A DNA stretch of 64,000 bases from Streptomyces diastatochromogenes. GTDB lineage: Bacteria > Actinomycetota > Actinomycetes > Streptomycetales > Streptomycetaceae. The stretch lies in assembly GCA_026913215.1 (NCBI GenBank), contig JAPTYK010000001.1, positions 6,324,001 to 6,388,000 of the forward strand. Direction: 5' to 3'. Of this stretch, positions 1-9,711 are shown in pieces. The translations under genes and the position numbers were made by a program. Every line of letters starts with the position of its first letter. Position 1 is the stretch's first letter. The notes under the pieces are model-generated. The model was not told the origin of the DNA, did not search any database, and was given only the letters and a program-made list of their open reading frames with translations.

Positions 1-17
1 CCTCCTGTACACCGTCC

Positions 18-824
18 TCATGAGGCGCGCGGCAGCCGCCCGGCCGTCCTCCCGATCCAGCTGAGGTAGGACCAGACCCGGGTGTTCACGGCGGGGGTGT
101 CGGTTGCGCACCCCTTCCCGTACGACACGAGGCCGACCACGTACGGCGTCCCCGCGATCGTGTGCACCAGGGGACCGCCGGAGTCGTACTGGCAGGTGTC
201 CCGCCCCGGCGCGTACGTGCACAGCTGCGCGGCGGTGACCTGGGACATCCCCGGGCCCCGCACTCCGCGTTGCCCATCGTGCCGAGGACCACGGTCCGCA
301 GGACCTCGGAGGTGCGCCCCGAAGGAGGTGGTGCCCCAGCCGGGCGCCTCCACCCGCACGTGGTCGAAGGTCCCGTGCGCGAAGCGGCCGGGCAGCGCGA
401 CCGGCCGCACGTCACGGTTGAACACCACCGGCTCCGCCAGCCTGATCAGCGCGATGTCGTCCCGCTGGGTGCCGGGGTCGTAGCCGGGGTGGAGAAGGAA
501 CGCGGCGGGGGCCGCGAGGACGACGTTCGGGCTGTCGTCCCCCCGCGTCAGGTCGTGATCCCCGAGCAGCACCCCCACCCGCGCGGTGTTGCCGTACGAA
601 CCGGTCAGACAGTGCGCGGCGGTGAGCACGTACCGCTCACCCACCAGCGCCCCGCCGCACATCACCCGCCCTCCTCCCGGTCCACCAGCCCCACCATGAA
701 CGGGTACTGATGCGGCCGCGCCTCCTGCCCCCGACCACCGCCTGCGCCGCCGGCGCGGCCACGAGGGGCACACCGCCGTCACCGCACCCGCGACCGCCGC
801 CGCGAGCTTCCTTGCCCATCCCAC
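18..824 (-). CDS. Secreted trypsin-like serine protease (S1 family), frameshifted
   Basis: Chymotrypsin-fold protease, probably exported. The GTG start at 824 follows a GGAG box and opens a signal-peptide-like stretch (ARKLAAAVAGAV, then, one frame over, LVAAPAAQA). The His box TAAHC, the Asp box DDIALIRL and the Ser box DSGGPL are all visible, with Tyr in place of the usual Gly before the Asp. The C-terminal half carries the family's VVGLVSYGKGC and NTRVWSYLSWI segments. At least four frame changes (near 770, 715, 670 and 300) break the gene. The correct residues sit in other frames at each break, so I read these as sequence errors. Substrate unknown. Confidence 0.85.
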   Translation of the reverse strand: MGWARKLAAAVAGAVTAVCPSWPRRRRRRWSGAGGAAASVPVHGGAGGPGGGRVMCGGALVGERYVLTAAHCLTGSYGNTARVGVLLGDHDLTRGDDSPNVVLAAPAAFLLHPGYDPGTQRDDIALIRLAEPVVFNRDVRPVALPGRFAHGTFDHVRVEAPGWGTTSFGAHLRGPADRGPRHDGQRGVRGPGMSQVTAAQLCTYAPGRDTCQYDSGGPLVHTIAGTPYVVGLVSYGKGCATDTPAVNTRVWSYLSWIGRTAGRLPRAS

Positions 825-972
825 CTGATCTCCACCCTGCCGACACCGTCTCCCGGGCCGCCGCCCGCGCGGAGACGTTTCCGCACGCCCGCCGCGACCC
901 GCGTGGGCATCAACGACGGGCGCGCGGTGGGGTCACCTGATCATGGGTCCGGACGGGTGACCGATGGTGTGA

Positions 973-1853
973 TCAGCGGTCGGGGTCAGGGGCCCAGCCG
1001 GGGACGTGCGCGGCGACGGCCGCGTCCCAGGCCGGGGCGCCGCCCGGGAACGGCCAGGCGCGGGTGAGGTCGGGGAGTGGGCGAGGTCCCGGAGCCCGGC
1101 GGCCAGCCTCCGGCTCTCGTGCGCGATCCGCGCGGGGCCGAGCGGGCCGTCCAGCGCGGCGACCCGCTTCTCGTACTCGCTCACCGGACGCTCGGCGCAG
1201 AGCGCCACCCACGCGGGGTCCGGGGCCCGGGACAGGAGCAGCACCTCGGGCGGCCGCCCTCCGCGAGCGCCGCCGTCAGCCGGTCGTGGCCGTCCAGGAC
1301 CACGGGGGAGTCGAGCCCGCTGATCCACCAGGCGAACACGGGCGGCAGCACCCCCTCCCGGTACTGGCGGCGGTACGCCCGCACCCGGGGTGCCTCGACC
1401 GGCGAGAGCGCGCGCAGCGGCAGCAGGTCGCGGGCGTCCTCGACCGGGTCCCCGTAGCCGAACCAGGTCAGATGGCCCCGGTCCGGGTCGTGGGCCAGGA
1501 GCTTCGGCCAGTTGCCGTCCACGAACCAGCGGTGGACGTCCGGGGCCAGCAGCCACTCGCCCGCGTGGAGCGGCCCGCTGTCGGACGCCCTGAGCTCCGT
1601 CTCCGCGTGCGCGGCCCAGCGCGCCGTCCACTCCTCCGTGCCCGGCGCCGCGAACTCCGCGAACGCGCGCGCCCGTTCGGCCCGGAGGGGGCCAGCGGGG
1701 AGGCGTACCGGCCGGTGCGCGCGTAGTGCACCCGCGGTGGGTGGCGCGCTGCCGGGCGAAGAGCACGGGGACCCCGTCCTGGAGCAGCACCAGCCGGCGC
1801 CCGTCGGCGCACTCCATCCGCAGACCGGGCCTCACCGGCTCTTCGACACGCAT
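973..1853 (-). CDS. Conserved hypothetical protein with ParB-like DGHDR motif, frameshifted
   Basis: I do not recognise a named family. Joined across at least three frameshifts it would be about 293 residues, ending with the peptide VPGWAPDPDR at 973. The middle (1181-1522) reads cleanly and includes WFVDGNWPKLL, DRGHLTWFGYGDP and VVLDGHDRLTAALAEG. The last resembles the substrate-binding turn of ParB/sulfiredoxin-fold proteins, but that is only a motif impression. The C-terminal part is rich in Arg and Ala. It lies 24 bp upstream of the next gene's end on the same strand, so it may be co-transcribed with the lipoate ligase. Confidence 0.6.
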
Positions 1854-1877
1854 GTCCGCACCCTACGAGGCCGACGG

Positions 1878-2930
1878 CTACGGCACCGGGAAGTCCACTC
1901 CGCGGTGGCGAACTTGGACTCCGCGAGCTCCTTCGCGCGGGTCAGTTCGTCCTCCGTGACACGGCCCTCGGCGAGGCCGTAGCGGTCGCGGAAGGAGGCG
2001 ACCAGGCGCTCGATGACGGCCTCGCGGGGCAGGCCGGTCTGACGGCGGAGGGGGTCGACGCGCTTCTTCGCGCTCTTGGTGCCCTTGTCGGAGAGCTTCT
2101 CGCGGCCGATGCGCAGGACCTCGGTCATCTTGTCGGGGTCGATGTCGTACGCCATCGTCACGTGGTGCAGGACCGCGCCCTCGCCCGCCACCAGCCGCTT
2201 CTGCGCCGCGCCCGCGATCTTGCCGGCGTCGGTGGCGATGTCGTTGAGGGGCTGGTACCAGGCGCGGACGCCCATGTCGCCGAGGGCGCCGAGGACCCAG
2301 TCGTCGAGGTAGGCGTAGCTGTCGGCGAAGGAGAGGCCCTGGACGAGGGCGTCGGGGACGGAGAGGGAGTACGTGATCGTGTTGCCCGGCTCGATGAACA
2401 TCGCCCCGCCGCCGCTGATCCGGCGCACCACCTGGATGCCGTGCCGCTCCGCCGCCTCCGGGTCGACCTCGTTGCGCAGGGACTGGAAGCTGCCGATCAC
2501 CACGGCCGGGGCGCCCCACTCCCAGATCCGCAGGGTGGGCGGGCGGCGGCGGCCGCGACCTCGGCGGTGAGGACCTCGTCGAGGGCCATGTGCAGCGCGG
2601 GGACTGCGGCGGCTCGTGGATCAGCTGCCAGTCGTAGTCGGTCCAGTCCGTGGCGTGGGCGAGGGCCCGCCGGACCGCGACGCCGACGCCCTCCGTGGTC
2701 AGCCCGAACATCTGCGTGCCCGGTGGCAGCGCCGCGTCGATCCGGGCCGCGAGCCCGGAGGCGTCCGTGTCGACGGGCGCGCCTTCGAGGGCTCCGTCGA
2801 TCGCGAGGATCGCCTCGTCGGGTTCGAGGAAGAAGTCGCCCGCGACCCGCACGTTCCGCAGGACGCCGTCCTCGGTGTCGAGGTCGACGACCACCAGTTT
2901 TCCGCCCGGGACCTTGTACTCGCCGTGCAC
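1878..2930 (-). CDS. lplA: Lipoate-protein ligase A family protein, frameshifted
   Basis: BPL/LplA/LipB-family ligase, expected to attach lipoate (or octanoate) to E2 and H-protein domains in the cytoplasm. I chose the GTG at 2930 because GGAGG lies just upstream. The N-terminal part (VHGEYKVPGGKLVVVDL) looks like the accessory LplA domain placed in front of the catalytic domain. The catalytic part has HMALDEVL-like residues, RRISGGGAMF and the lysine motif DAGKIAGAAQKR. Frameshifts occur near 2600, 2550 and 1900, and the intact C-terminus ends FPVP at 1878. Length would be about 351 residues. It is divergent from the phosphatase gene at 3053. Confidence 0.88.
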   Translation of the reverse strand: MHGEYKVPGGKLVVVDLDTEDGVLRNVRVAGDFFLEPDEAILAIDGALEGAPVDTDASGLAARIDAALPPGTQMFGLTTEGVGVAVRRALAHATDWTDYDWQLIHEPPQSPRCTWPSTRSSPPRSRPPPPAHPADLGVGRPGRGDRQLPVPAQRGRPGGGGAARHPGGAPDQRRRGDVHRAGQHDHVLPLRPRRPRPGPLLRRQLRLPRRLGPRRPRRHGRPRLVPAPQRHRHRRRQDRGRGAEAAGGGRGRGPAPRDDGVRHRPRQDDRGPAHRPREALRQGHQEREEARRPPPPSDRPAPRGRHRAPGRLLPRPLRPRRGPCHGGRTDPREGARGVQVRHRGVDFPVP

Positions 2931-3052
2931 GGAAGCCTCCCTGTCCGTAAGGGCCGTAAGGGGTGAACTCGGCCGAAGGGTACTCCTCGGGGAAACATCC
3001 GGTGACAAGTGCGGCATTCCGGTTGTCAGCACCGCGTGCTTAGCTGGGGGAC

Positions 3053-3889
3053 ATGATCGAAGACTTCCTTGAGCACGTCCTCGACGGCGGTACGACCGAG
3101 GTCGAGGAGGCCGTCCGCAAGGCGGCCGCCGCCGAGATCATGCCGCGCTTCCGGCAGCTCGCGGCCGACGACATCGTCGAGAAGAACGGGCCGCACGACC
3201 TGGTCACGGTCGCGGACCGGGCGGCCGAGGCGCACCTGACCGCGTCGCTCACCGCGCTGCTGCCCGGTTCCGTGGTCGTCGGGGAGGAGGCCGTGCACGC
3301 GGACCCCGCCGTGTACGAGGAGCTGCGGGGCGACGCGCCGGTCTGGATCGTCGACCCGGTCGACGGCACGCGCCAGTTCGTCCACGGCGACCCCGCCTTC
3401 TGCACCCTCGTGGCCCTCGCCCGGCACGGCGAGGTCCTCGCCTCCTGGACCTACGCGCCCGCCCTGGAGCAGTTCGCCGTCGCCGTGCGCGGGCGCGGCG
3501 CCAGGCTCAACGGGGAGGCGATACGGTCCGGTTCGCCGGCGCCGGGCGAGGTCCTGGAGGTCGCCACCTCGCACCCCGACTACACCACCCCGGACCAGAA
3601 GCGGGCCCTGCTGGGGCTGCGGGTCGAGGGCGTCCGGCCGCGCCCCTGCGGCTCCGCCGGTCTCGAGTACCTCGCCGTGGCGCGCGGGGAGCTCGCCGGC
3701 ACCGCCTTCAGCTGGGAGTACGCCTGGGATCACGCCGCCGGACTCCTCCTGGTCGCCGAGGCGGGCGGCGCGACCACGACGATCGCGGGGGAGCCGTTCC
3801 GGCTCGCCGGGGGCAACGCGCTGCCGTTCACCACCGCCCGGGACGCGGCCACCGCCGAGCGGATCCGGAGGCTCCTCGGGGGCGTGTGA
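3053..3889 (+). CDS. Inositol monophosphatase family protein
   Basis: Mg2+-dependent phosphatase of the IMPase/HisN/CysQ superfamily. It is an intact 278-residue frame. The metal-binding motif DPVDGT is at residues 101-106, the upstream GEE at 77-79 and the second motif WDHAAG at 225-230, all at the usual spacing. The ATG at 3053 follows a GGGG box. The true substrate (inositol phosphate, histidinol phosphate or a sugar phosphate) cannot be told from the sequence. It is read in the same direction as the oxidoreductase 64 bp downstream and divergently from the lipoate ligase. Confidence 0.9.
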   Translation: MIEDFLEHVLDGGTTEVEEAVRKAAAAEIMPRFRQLAADDIVEKNGPHDLVTVADRAAEAHLTASLTALLPGSVVVGEEAVHADPAVYEELRGDAPVWIVDPVDGTRQFVHGDPAFCTLVALARHGEVLASWTYAPALEQFAVAVRGRGARLNGEAIRSGSPAPGEVLEVATSHPDYTTPDQKRALLGLRVEGVRPRPCGSAGLEYLAVARGELAGTAFSWEYAWDHAAGLLLVAEAGGATTTIAGEPFRLAGGNALPFTTARDAATAERIRRLLGGV

Positions 3890-3952
3890 GGAGCGGCCCG
3901 CCACCCGCCTATCCTGGGGGTCCTGGCCATCGGCTGACGAAGGAGTCCGAAG

Positions 3953-5374
3953 GTGACGAACGAGACGTCGATGCTCGATGCCGTCGTCGTGGGGGCGGGA
4001 CCCAACGGACTGACGGCCGCCGTCGAACTGGCCCGGCGCGGCCTCTCCGTGGCCGTCTTCGAGGCCAAGTCCACCGTCGGCGGCGGCGCCAGGACCGAGG
4101 AGCTCACCCTCCCCGGCTTCCGCCACGACCCCTGCTCCGCCGTGCATCCGCTCGGCGCCGGATCGCCCGTCTTCAAGACGATGCCGCTCGACCGGTACGG
4201 CCTGGAGTGGCTCCACCCCGAACTGCCCATGGCCCACCCCTGGGACGACGGCACCGCCGCCGTCCTCGCCCGCTCCGTCGCCGAGACCGCCGCCTCCTTC
4301 GGGCCGCGCGACGCCGGCACGTACCGCAGGCTCGTCGCCCCCTTCCTCGGCAAGTGGGACACCCTCGCGAGCGACTTCATGCAGCTGCCGCTCACCGCGC
4401 TGCCCCGCGACCCCGTCACGCTCGCCCGCTTCGGCCTCGCCGGACTCCCGCCGTCCACCTGGCTGATGCGGAGGTTCAAGGACGAGAAGGCCCGCGCGCT
4501 CCTCGCCGGGCTCGTCGGCCACGTCATCGCCCCGCTCGACGGCTTCGCCACCGGCGCCGTCGGCCTGGTCTTCGCGCTCGCCGCGCACGCCGGCGGCTGG
4601 CCGATGCTCCGGGGCGGCTCGCAGTCCATCTCCGACGCCCTCGCCGCCTACCTCAAGGACCTCGGCGGCGCCGTCCACACCGACTTCGAGGTCAAGCGGC
4701 TCGACGACCTGCCGCCCGCCCGCGCCTACGTCTTCGACACCTCGCCCACCGCCCTCGCCCGGATCGCCGGCTTCGGCGGGCACTACGACCACTACAGGTA
4801 CGGCGCCGCCGCCTTCAAGATCGACTACGCGCTCGACGGGCCCGTGCCCTGGACCGCCGAGGAGGCCCGCCGGGCCGGCACCGTCCAGATCGGCCCCACC
4901 GCCGGAGAGATCGGCACCGCCCTGCGCCAGGCCTCCTCCGGCACCGCCCCCGACGCGCCCTTCCTCATCACCGCGCAGCCCAGCCTCGTCGACCCCTCCC
5001 GCGCCCCCGGGGGCAAGCACATCTTCTGGGCGTACGGCCACGTGCCGAACGGCTGGCGCGGCGACCTCACCGAGGCGATCGAGCGTCAGATCGAGCGCTT
5101 CGCCCCCGGCTTCCGCGACCGCGTCCTGGCCCGCGCCACCTCGGGCCCGGCCGAACTCGCCGAGCGCAACGCCAACTACATCGGCGGCGACATCGCCTGC
5201 GGCGCCGCCCGCGGCCTCCAGCTCCTGCTGCGCCCCACGCTCTCCCTCCGCCCCTACGCCACCCCGCACCCCGCGGTCTTCCTCTGCTCCTCCGCGACCC
5301 CGCCCGGCCCCGGCGTCCACGGCATGTCCGGGCACAACGCGGCGAAGGCCGTGTGGCGGAGCCTGCGAAAATAG
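3953..5374 (+). CDS. FAD-dependent oxidoreductase, phytoene-desaturase-like
   Basis: 473-residue flavoprotein of the CrtI/amine-oxidase type. The N-terminal dinucleotide-binding motif is AVVVGAGPNGLTAA with the acidic residue at the end of the second strand (VAVFEAKSTVGGGAR). The C-terminal FAD motif is PGPGVHGMSGHNAAKAV. The GTG at 3953 follows AGGAG. The frame is intact, in contrast to many neighbours. There are no carotenoid genes around it, so a generic NAD(P)/FAD oxidoreductase is the safe name. Its stop codon overlaps the apparent promoter of the next gene. Confidence 0.88.
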   Translation: MTNETSMLDAVVVGAGPNGLTAAVELARRGLSVAVFEAKSTVGGGARTEELTLPGFRHDPCSAVHPLGAGSPVFKTMPLDRYGLEWLHPELPMAHPWDDGTAAVLARSVAETAASFGPRDAGTYRRLVAPFLGKWDTLASDFMQLPLTALPRDPVTLARFGLAGLPPSTWLMRRFKDEKARALLAGLVGHVIAPLDGFATGAVGLVFALAAHAGGWPMLRGGSQSISDALAAYLKDLGGAVHTDFEVKRLDDLPPARAYVFDTSPTALARIAGFGGHYDHYRYGAAAFKIDYALDGPVPWTAEEARRAGTVQIGPTAGEIGTALRQASSGTAPDAPFLITAQPSLVDPSRAPGGKHIFWAYGHVPNGWRGDLTEAIERQIERFAPGFRDRVLARATSGPAELAERNANYIGGDIACGAARGLQLLLRPTLSLRPYATPHPAVFLCSSATPPGPGVHGMSGHNAAKAVWRSLRK

Positions 5375-5377
5375 ACT
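5372..5377 (+). promoter_or_regulatory. -10 element of a probable leaderless promoter
   Basis: TAGACT fits the streptomycete housekeeping -10 consensus and lies exactly 6 bp before the ATG at 5384. Transcription would therefore start at or next to the start codon. There is no clear Shine-Dalgarno sequence and only a weak -35. It overlaps the TAG stop of the upstream oxidoreductase. Confidence 0.5.
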
Positions 5378-5383
5378 GCCCCC

Positions 5384-6004
5384 ATGGCCAAGTACTTCGA
5401 CGTGCACCCCGACAACCCCCAGCCCCGCACCATCGGCACGGTGGCGGACTCCATCCGGAACGGGGCGCTCGTCGCGTACCCGACCGACTCCTGCTACGCC
5501 CTGGGCACCCGGATCGGCAGCCGCGACGGCATCAGCCGCATCCGCTCCATCCGCGACCTCGACGACCGGCACCACTTCACGCTGATGTGCGCGAACTTCG
5601 CCCAGCTGGGCCAGCTCGTGCACATCGACAACGACGTCTTCCGCGCGGTCAAGGCGTCCACGCCCGGCGCGTACACCTTCATCCTCCCGGCGACGAAGGA
5701 GGTGCCCCGCCAGCTGCTCCACCCCAAGAAGAAGACCGTCGGCGTCCGCATCCCCGACCACGTCGTCACCCAGGCCCTCCTCGCCGAACTCGGCGAGCCG
5801 CTGCTCTCCAGCACCCTGCTCCTGCCCGACGAGGCCGAACCGCTGACCCAGGGCTGGGAGATCAAGGAACGGCTCGACCACCAGGTCGACGCCGTGCTCG
5901 ACTCCGGCGACTGCGGCACCGAACCCACCACCGTCGTCGACTTCTCCAGCGGCGAGCCCGAGATCGTCCGCCGGGGCGCGGGGGACACCACCCGCTTCGA
6001 GTAG
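5384..6004 (+). CDS. Sua5/YciO/YrdC/TsaC family protein
   Basis: 206-residue protein with the dsRNA/threonylcarbamoyl-AMP synthase fold. It has the N-terminal PTDSCYALG loop, the RIRSIRDLDDRHHFTLMC segment and TPGAYTFILPAT, followed by KKKTVGVRIPDH. This pattern is closer to the YciO branch than to the canonical TsaC used for t6A synthesis, so a role in tRNA threonylcarbamoylation is possible but not assured. The frame is intact. The only ATG that fits lies 6 bp after a -10 box, suggesting leaderless translation. Confidence 0.88.
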   Translation: MAKYFDVHPDNPQPRTIGTVADSIRNGALVAYPTDSCYALGTRIGSRDGISRIRSIRDLDDRHHFTLMCANFAQLGQLVHIDNDVFRAVKASTPGAYTFILPATKEVPRQLLHPKKKTVGVRIPDHVVTQALLAELGEPLLSSTLLLPDEAEPLTQGWEIKERLDHQVDAVLDSGDCGTEPTTVVDFSSGEPEIVRRGAGDTTRFE

Positions 6005-6107
6005 CCGGATCGGGGCGGGCCACCGCTCCCGGACCGGCCCTTCCGGGCCCGGCCGCGCGCACCGTACGGTCGGGGGAACGCCACGCGCACCCAGGAGGCC
6101 CGGCCGC

Positions 6108-6866
6108 ATGATCGTCATCGCCCACGTCAGCGACGTCCACATCGACGCCGAGCGGCGCAGCCAGGACCGCACCCGCGCCGTCCTGCGGTACCTGGAGGAG
6201 CTGCCGTACGACCTGGCGGCCGTCCTCGTCACCGGTGACGTCGCCGACCACGGGGCCCCGGACGAGTACGCGGTGGCGCGGGAGCTGCTGACCTCCCGCC
6301 ACCCGCTGCTCGTCTGCCCCGGCAACCACGACGACCGCGCCGCCTTCCGCAAGGGCCTCCTCGCGGGGAGGCGGCGGTGCGCGAGGACGCCCCGTCAACC
6401 AGCTCCTCCGCGGCGAGGGCTTCGCCGTCGCCCTCTGCGACTCCTCCGTGCCCGGCGAGGGCCGGGGTTTCCTGGAGGACGAGACGCTCGCGTGGCTCGA
6501 CGGCGTCCTCTCCGACACCCCGCGCGAGGTGCCCGTCCTGGTCGGCTTCCACCACCCGCCGGTCCCGCTGCACACCCCGTACGTGGACGGCATCCGGCAG
6601 TTCGGCGAGGAGCGGCTCGCCGCGCTCGCCGCCCGCCACCCCACCTCACGGCCTTCCTCGCGGGCCACGCCCACACCGCCGCCGCCACGACCTTCGCCGG
6701 GCGCCCGCTGCTCGTCGCGCCCGGGGTCGTCTCCGCCCTCCGGCTGCCCTGGGAGAACCCGACCGACCACCCGTACGTCCACCTCGACCCGCCGCCCGCC
6801 CTCGCCTTCCACGTCCTCGGCGAGGACGGCCGGCTGACCACCCACTACCGGACGGTCACCGGCTGA
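6108..6866 (+). CDS. Metallophosphoesterase, CpdA-like, frameshifted
   Basis: Calcineurin-like phosphoesterase, similar to 3',5'-cAMP phosphodiesterase CpdA. Metal-binding motifs are visible in order: ISDVH-type AHVSDVHID at the start, VTGDVAD near residue 43, CPGNHDD near 72, GFHHPP in the middle and AGHAHTAA toward the end. The frame shifts near 6370 and returns near 6650; the middle part reads in the +1 frame. Joined length is about 253 residues, as expected. The ATG at 6108 follows AGGAGG with good spacing. Whether cAMP is the true substrate is not shown. Confidence 0.85.
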   Translation: MIVIAHVSDVHIDAERRSQDRTRAVLRYLEELPYDLAAVLVTGDVADHGAPDEYAVARELLTSRHPLLVCPGNHDDRAAFRKGLLAGRRRCARTPRQPAPPRRGLRRRPLRLLRARRGPGFPGGRDARVARRRPLRHPARGARPGRLPPPAGPAAHPVRGRHPAVRRGAARRARRPPPHLTAFLAGHAHTAAATTFAGRPLLVAPGVVSALRLPWENPTDHPYVHLDPPPALAFHVLGEDGRLTTHYRTVTG

Positions 6867-6943
6867 CCCCGCCGCGACCGGGGACGGACGTCCATGTCGT
6901 TTTCTCGCCAGCCCGCGAGCCGTCCGTCCCCGATCCTGGACCC

Positions 6944-8411
6944 ATGCACACCGACACCGAGCGCTGCGTACGGGCCGTCCAGTCGAAGGAGGCCCGGTTC
7001 GACGGCGTGTTCTTCACCGCCGTCCGCACCACCCGGATCTACTGCCGCCCCAGCTGCCCGGCCGTCCCGCCCAAGCCCGAGAACATGGAGTTCCACCCGA
7101 GCGCCGCGTCCCGCCAGCGCGCCGGGCCGGGCCTGCAAGCGGTGCCGCCCACACCAGCCCCGGCTCGCCCGAGTGGGAACGTCCGGGCCGACGCTGCCGC
7201 CCGCGCCGTGCGGCTCATCCAGGACGGCGTCGTCGACCGCGAGGGCGTCCTGCCTGGCCCGCCGCCTGGCTGGTCCACCCGCCAGATCGAGCGCCAGCCT
7301 CGCCGAACCCGGCGCTGACCGCCCCGCCCAGCCCAGCGCCCAGACCGCCCGGCTGCTCATCGAGACCACCCTGATGCCCCTTCGGCGAGATCGCTGCGGC
7401 CGGATTCTCCTCCATCCGCACCTTCAACGACACCGTCCGCGAGGCTTCGCCTCACCCCGGCGAATTGGCGCCCGCGCCGCCCGCCGGTCACCGGCCGGGA
7501 TTTAGTGACTGGTCTCTGGCGGCCGGGACTGCCCGCGCCTGCCACCCTGAGCCATCAGCCTCCGGCTGCCGTACCGCACCCCCCTGGAACCCTCCAACCT
7601 CTTCGGGCACCTCGCCGCGACCGCCGTCCCCGGCGTGGAGGAGTGGCGCGACGGCGCCTACCGGCGGACGCTGAGCCTCCCGTACGGGCACGGCATCGTC
7701 GCCCTCGCCCCGCGCCCCGACCACATCGCCTGCCGCCTCTTCCTCACCGACCCGCGCGACCTCACCCAGGCGATCAGCCGCTGCCGCCGGCTCCTCGACC
7801 TCGACGCCGATCCCGTCGCCGTCGACGAGCAGCTCCGCGCCGACCCGCTGCTCGCCCCGATCGTCGGCAAGGCGCCCGCCGCCGGGTGCCGGGACCGTCG
7901 ACCCGCCGAGTTCGCCGTACGGGCCGTCCTCGGCCAGCAGGTCTCCACCGCCGCCGCCCGCACCCACGCCGCCCGGCTACCGCGCACGGCGTCCCCGTCG
8001 AGGACCCTGAGGCGCGGACTCACTCCACTTTCCTGGGCCCTGAGGCGCTCGCCGCCCTCGACCCTCGAGACCCTCGCGCCCCGCAGCCGCACCACCCTCT
8101 CACTCGTCCGCCCCGCCGGCTCGCTCCCGCCTGGCCCCGCCGACGACCGCGAGGAGGCCCGCGCCCGGCTGCTCGCCCTGCCCGGCTTCGGCCCCTGGAC
8201 CACCGAGATCATCGCCATGCGGGCCCTCGGCGACCCCGACGCCTTCCTCCCCGGCGACCTCGGCGTCCGCCGCGCCGCCGAGGCACTCGGACTGCCCGGC
8301 ACCCCGGCCGCGCTCACCGCCCGCGCCGCGCGCTGGCGCCCCTGGCGCGCCTACGCCGTCCAGTACCTCTGGGCGACCGACGACCACCCGATCAACCTCC
8401 TGCCCGCGTGA
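6944..8411 (+). CDS. Ada-domain / AraC / AlkA fusion: DNA-3-methyladenine glycosylase, frameshifted
   Basis: Adaptive-response repair protein of about 489 residues in three parts. The Ada-like zinc domain shows IYCRPSC and, one frame over, RACKRC. An AraC-type helix-turn-helix follows (YSTRQIE, AQTARLLIETT, SIRTFNDTVRE split over frames). The AlkA glycosylase domain starts near 7570 and has VRAVLGQQVSTAAARTHAARL and LPGFGPWTTEIIAMRALGDPDAF, with the helix-hairpin-helix and catalytic Asp. It removes alkylated bases and may sense methyl damage through the first Ada cysteine. It is the most broken gene here, with at least six frame changes. The methyltransferase gene follows after 14 bp. Confidence 0.85.
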
Positions 8412-8425
8412 AGAGAGCCCCCGCC

Positions 8426-8925
8426 ATGCCCCTCGTCCAGCACACCGTCGTGGACAGCCCCTACGAGCCGCTGACCCTCGTCGCCGTCGACGGCGTCCTC
8501 AGCCGCCTCCACATGACGGGCCAGCGCCACCGCCCGCCCGAGGAGACCTTCGGCGCACCCGACCCCGCCCCTTCGGCGAGGCGATCCGCCAGCTCGACGC
8601 CTACTTCGCGGGCGAACTCACCGAGTTCGACCTGCCGCTGAACCTCATCGGCACCCCGTTCCAGCTGCGCGTCTGGGAGCGGCTGCTGCGCATCCCGTAC
8701 GGGGAGACCCGGACGTACGGCGAACTCGCCGAGGAGCTCGGCAACCCCGGCGCCTCCCGGGCCGTCGGCCTCGCCAACGGCAAGAACCCCGTCGGCATCG
8801 TCGTCCCCTGCCACCGGGTCGTCGGATCGGGCGGCAGCCTCACCGGCTACGGCGGCGGCCTGGACCGCAAGCAGCGGCTGCTCGCCTTCGAATCGGGCGC
8901 GGCGGAACCGGACGCCCTTTTCTGA
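8426..8925 (+). CDS. ogt: Methylated-DNA-[protein]-cysteine S-methyltransferase (Ogt type), frameshifted
   Basis: Suicide repair enzyme that moves a methyl group from O6-methylguanine to its own cysteine. The acceptor motif PCHRV is clear, preceded by IPYGETRTYGELA and followed by GSGGSLTGYGGGL. One frameshift near 8565 separates the N-terminal 50 residues from the rest, and the joined protein is about 166 residues. It starts 14 bp after the Ada/AlkA gene and is probably in the same transcript, giving a compact alkylation-repair operon. The stop is at 8923-8925, followed immediately by the end of the convergent deacetylase gene. Confidence 0.88.
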
Positions 8926-8929
8926 GGAG

Positions 8930-9647
8930 CTAGCGGAGCCGGTCGAGGAGCGCGGGCAGCGCCGTGCCGATCGGCTCGCGCACGACCTCGTCGGCGACGG
9001 GGTCGTACGGGTGGGCTCGGCGTTCACGATGATCAGCCGGGCGCCGTGCTCGGCCGCGATCCCCGCGAGGGAGGCCGCGGGCTGGACCTGGAGGCTGCTG
9101 CCGACCACGACGAACACCTCGGCGGCCTTGGCGATCGACATGGCCGTGCCGAGCACCACCGGATCGAGCCGCTGCCCGAACATCACCGTCGCCGGCTTCA
9201 GGATCCCGCCGCACTCCCGGCACGCCGGGTCGTCCTCCCGGCCCGCAACCGGTCGAACGCCTCCGCCATCGACGAGCGCGCGTGGCAGGCCGTGCACACC
9301 ACCGACCGCGCCGAGCCGTGGAGTTCGAGCACCTTCCGCTCGGGCAGCCCGGCGGCCTGGTGCAGCCCGTCCACGTTCTGCGTGATCACCCGCAGCGCGT
9401 GGCCGCTCGTCCGCTCGTACGCGGCGACCGCGCGGTGCGCCGCGTTCGGCTCGGCGCTCAGGGCCGGACCGTCGAGCCGCATCCGCCACGAGCGCCGGCG
9501 GATCTCCGGGTCGGCCATGTACGGCCCGTACGTGACGAGCCGTTCGGCCTCGGGGTCCTGCCGCCACATGCCGTTCGGACCCCGGTAGTCGGGGATGCCC
9601 GAGTCCGTGGAGATGCCGGCACCACTGAAGATCGCGACCATCGTCAT
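8930..9647 (-). CDS. NAD-dependent protein deacylase, Sir2 family, frameshifted
   Basis: Sirtuin of about 240 residues. It has the NAD motif FSGAGISTDSGIPDYRG, the TQNVDGLH segment, the catalytic His in ELHGS, two zinc CxxC pairs (CTAC and, one frame over, CREC), then GSSLQVQPAA and the cofactor loop IIVNAEPT. It would remove acyl groups from lysines using NAD. Frameshifts near 9240 and 9015 split it into three readable pieces, each at the expected place. The ATG at 9647 is the only sensible start. It is convergent with the ogt gene. Confidence 0.87.
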
Positions 9648-9699
9648 GCGCAGACCCTAGGTACCGCCGGACCGCTCCCGCGAGCGGGTTTCCGGGTGC

Positions 9700-9705
9700 T
9701 ACGTT
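9700..9705 (+). promoter_or_regulatory. -10 element of a probable leaderless promoter
   Basis: TACGTT ends 6 bp before the ATG at 9712, with no ribosome-binding site between. This suggests that the VapB-like gene is transcribed from its start codon. Confidence 0.4.
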
Positions 9706-9711
9706 CCCGTC

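Noticed and set aside
3026..6352. 1108-residue open frame on the minus strand
   Set aside because: Antisense shadow of the intact phosphatase, oxidoreductase and Sua5-like genes. Long antisense frames are normal at this GC content, and no family motif is present.
6944..8411. True pseudogene status for the Ada/AlkA gene
   Set aside because: The breaks are of the same kind seen in essential-type genes across the window, and all family motifs survive, so sequence error is the better explanation.
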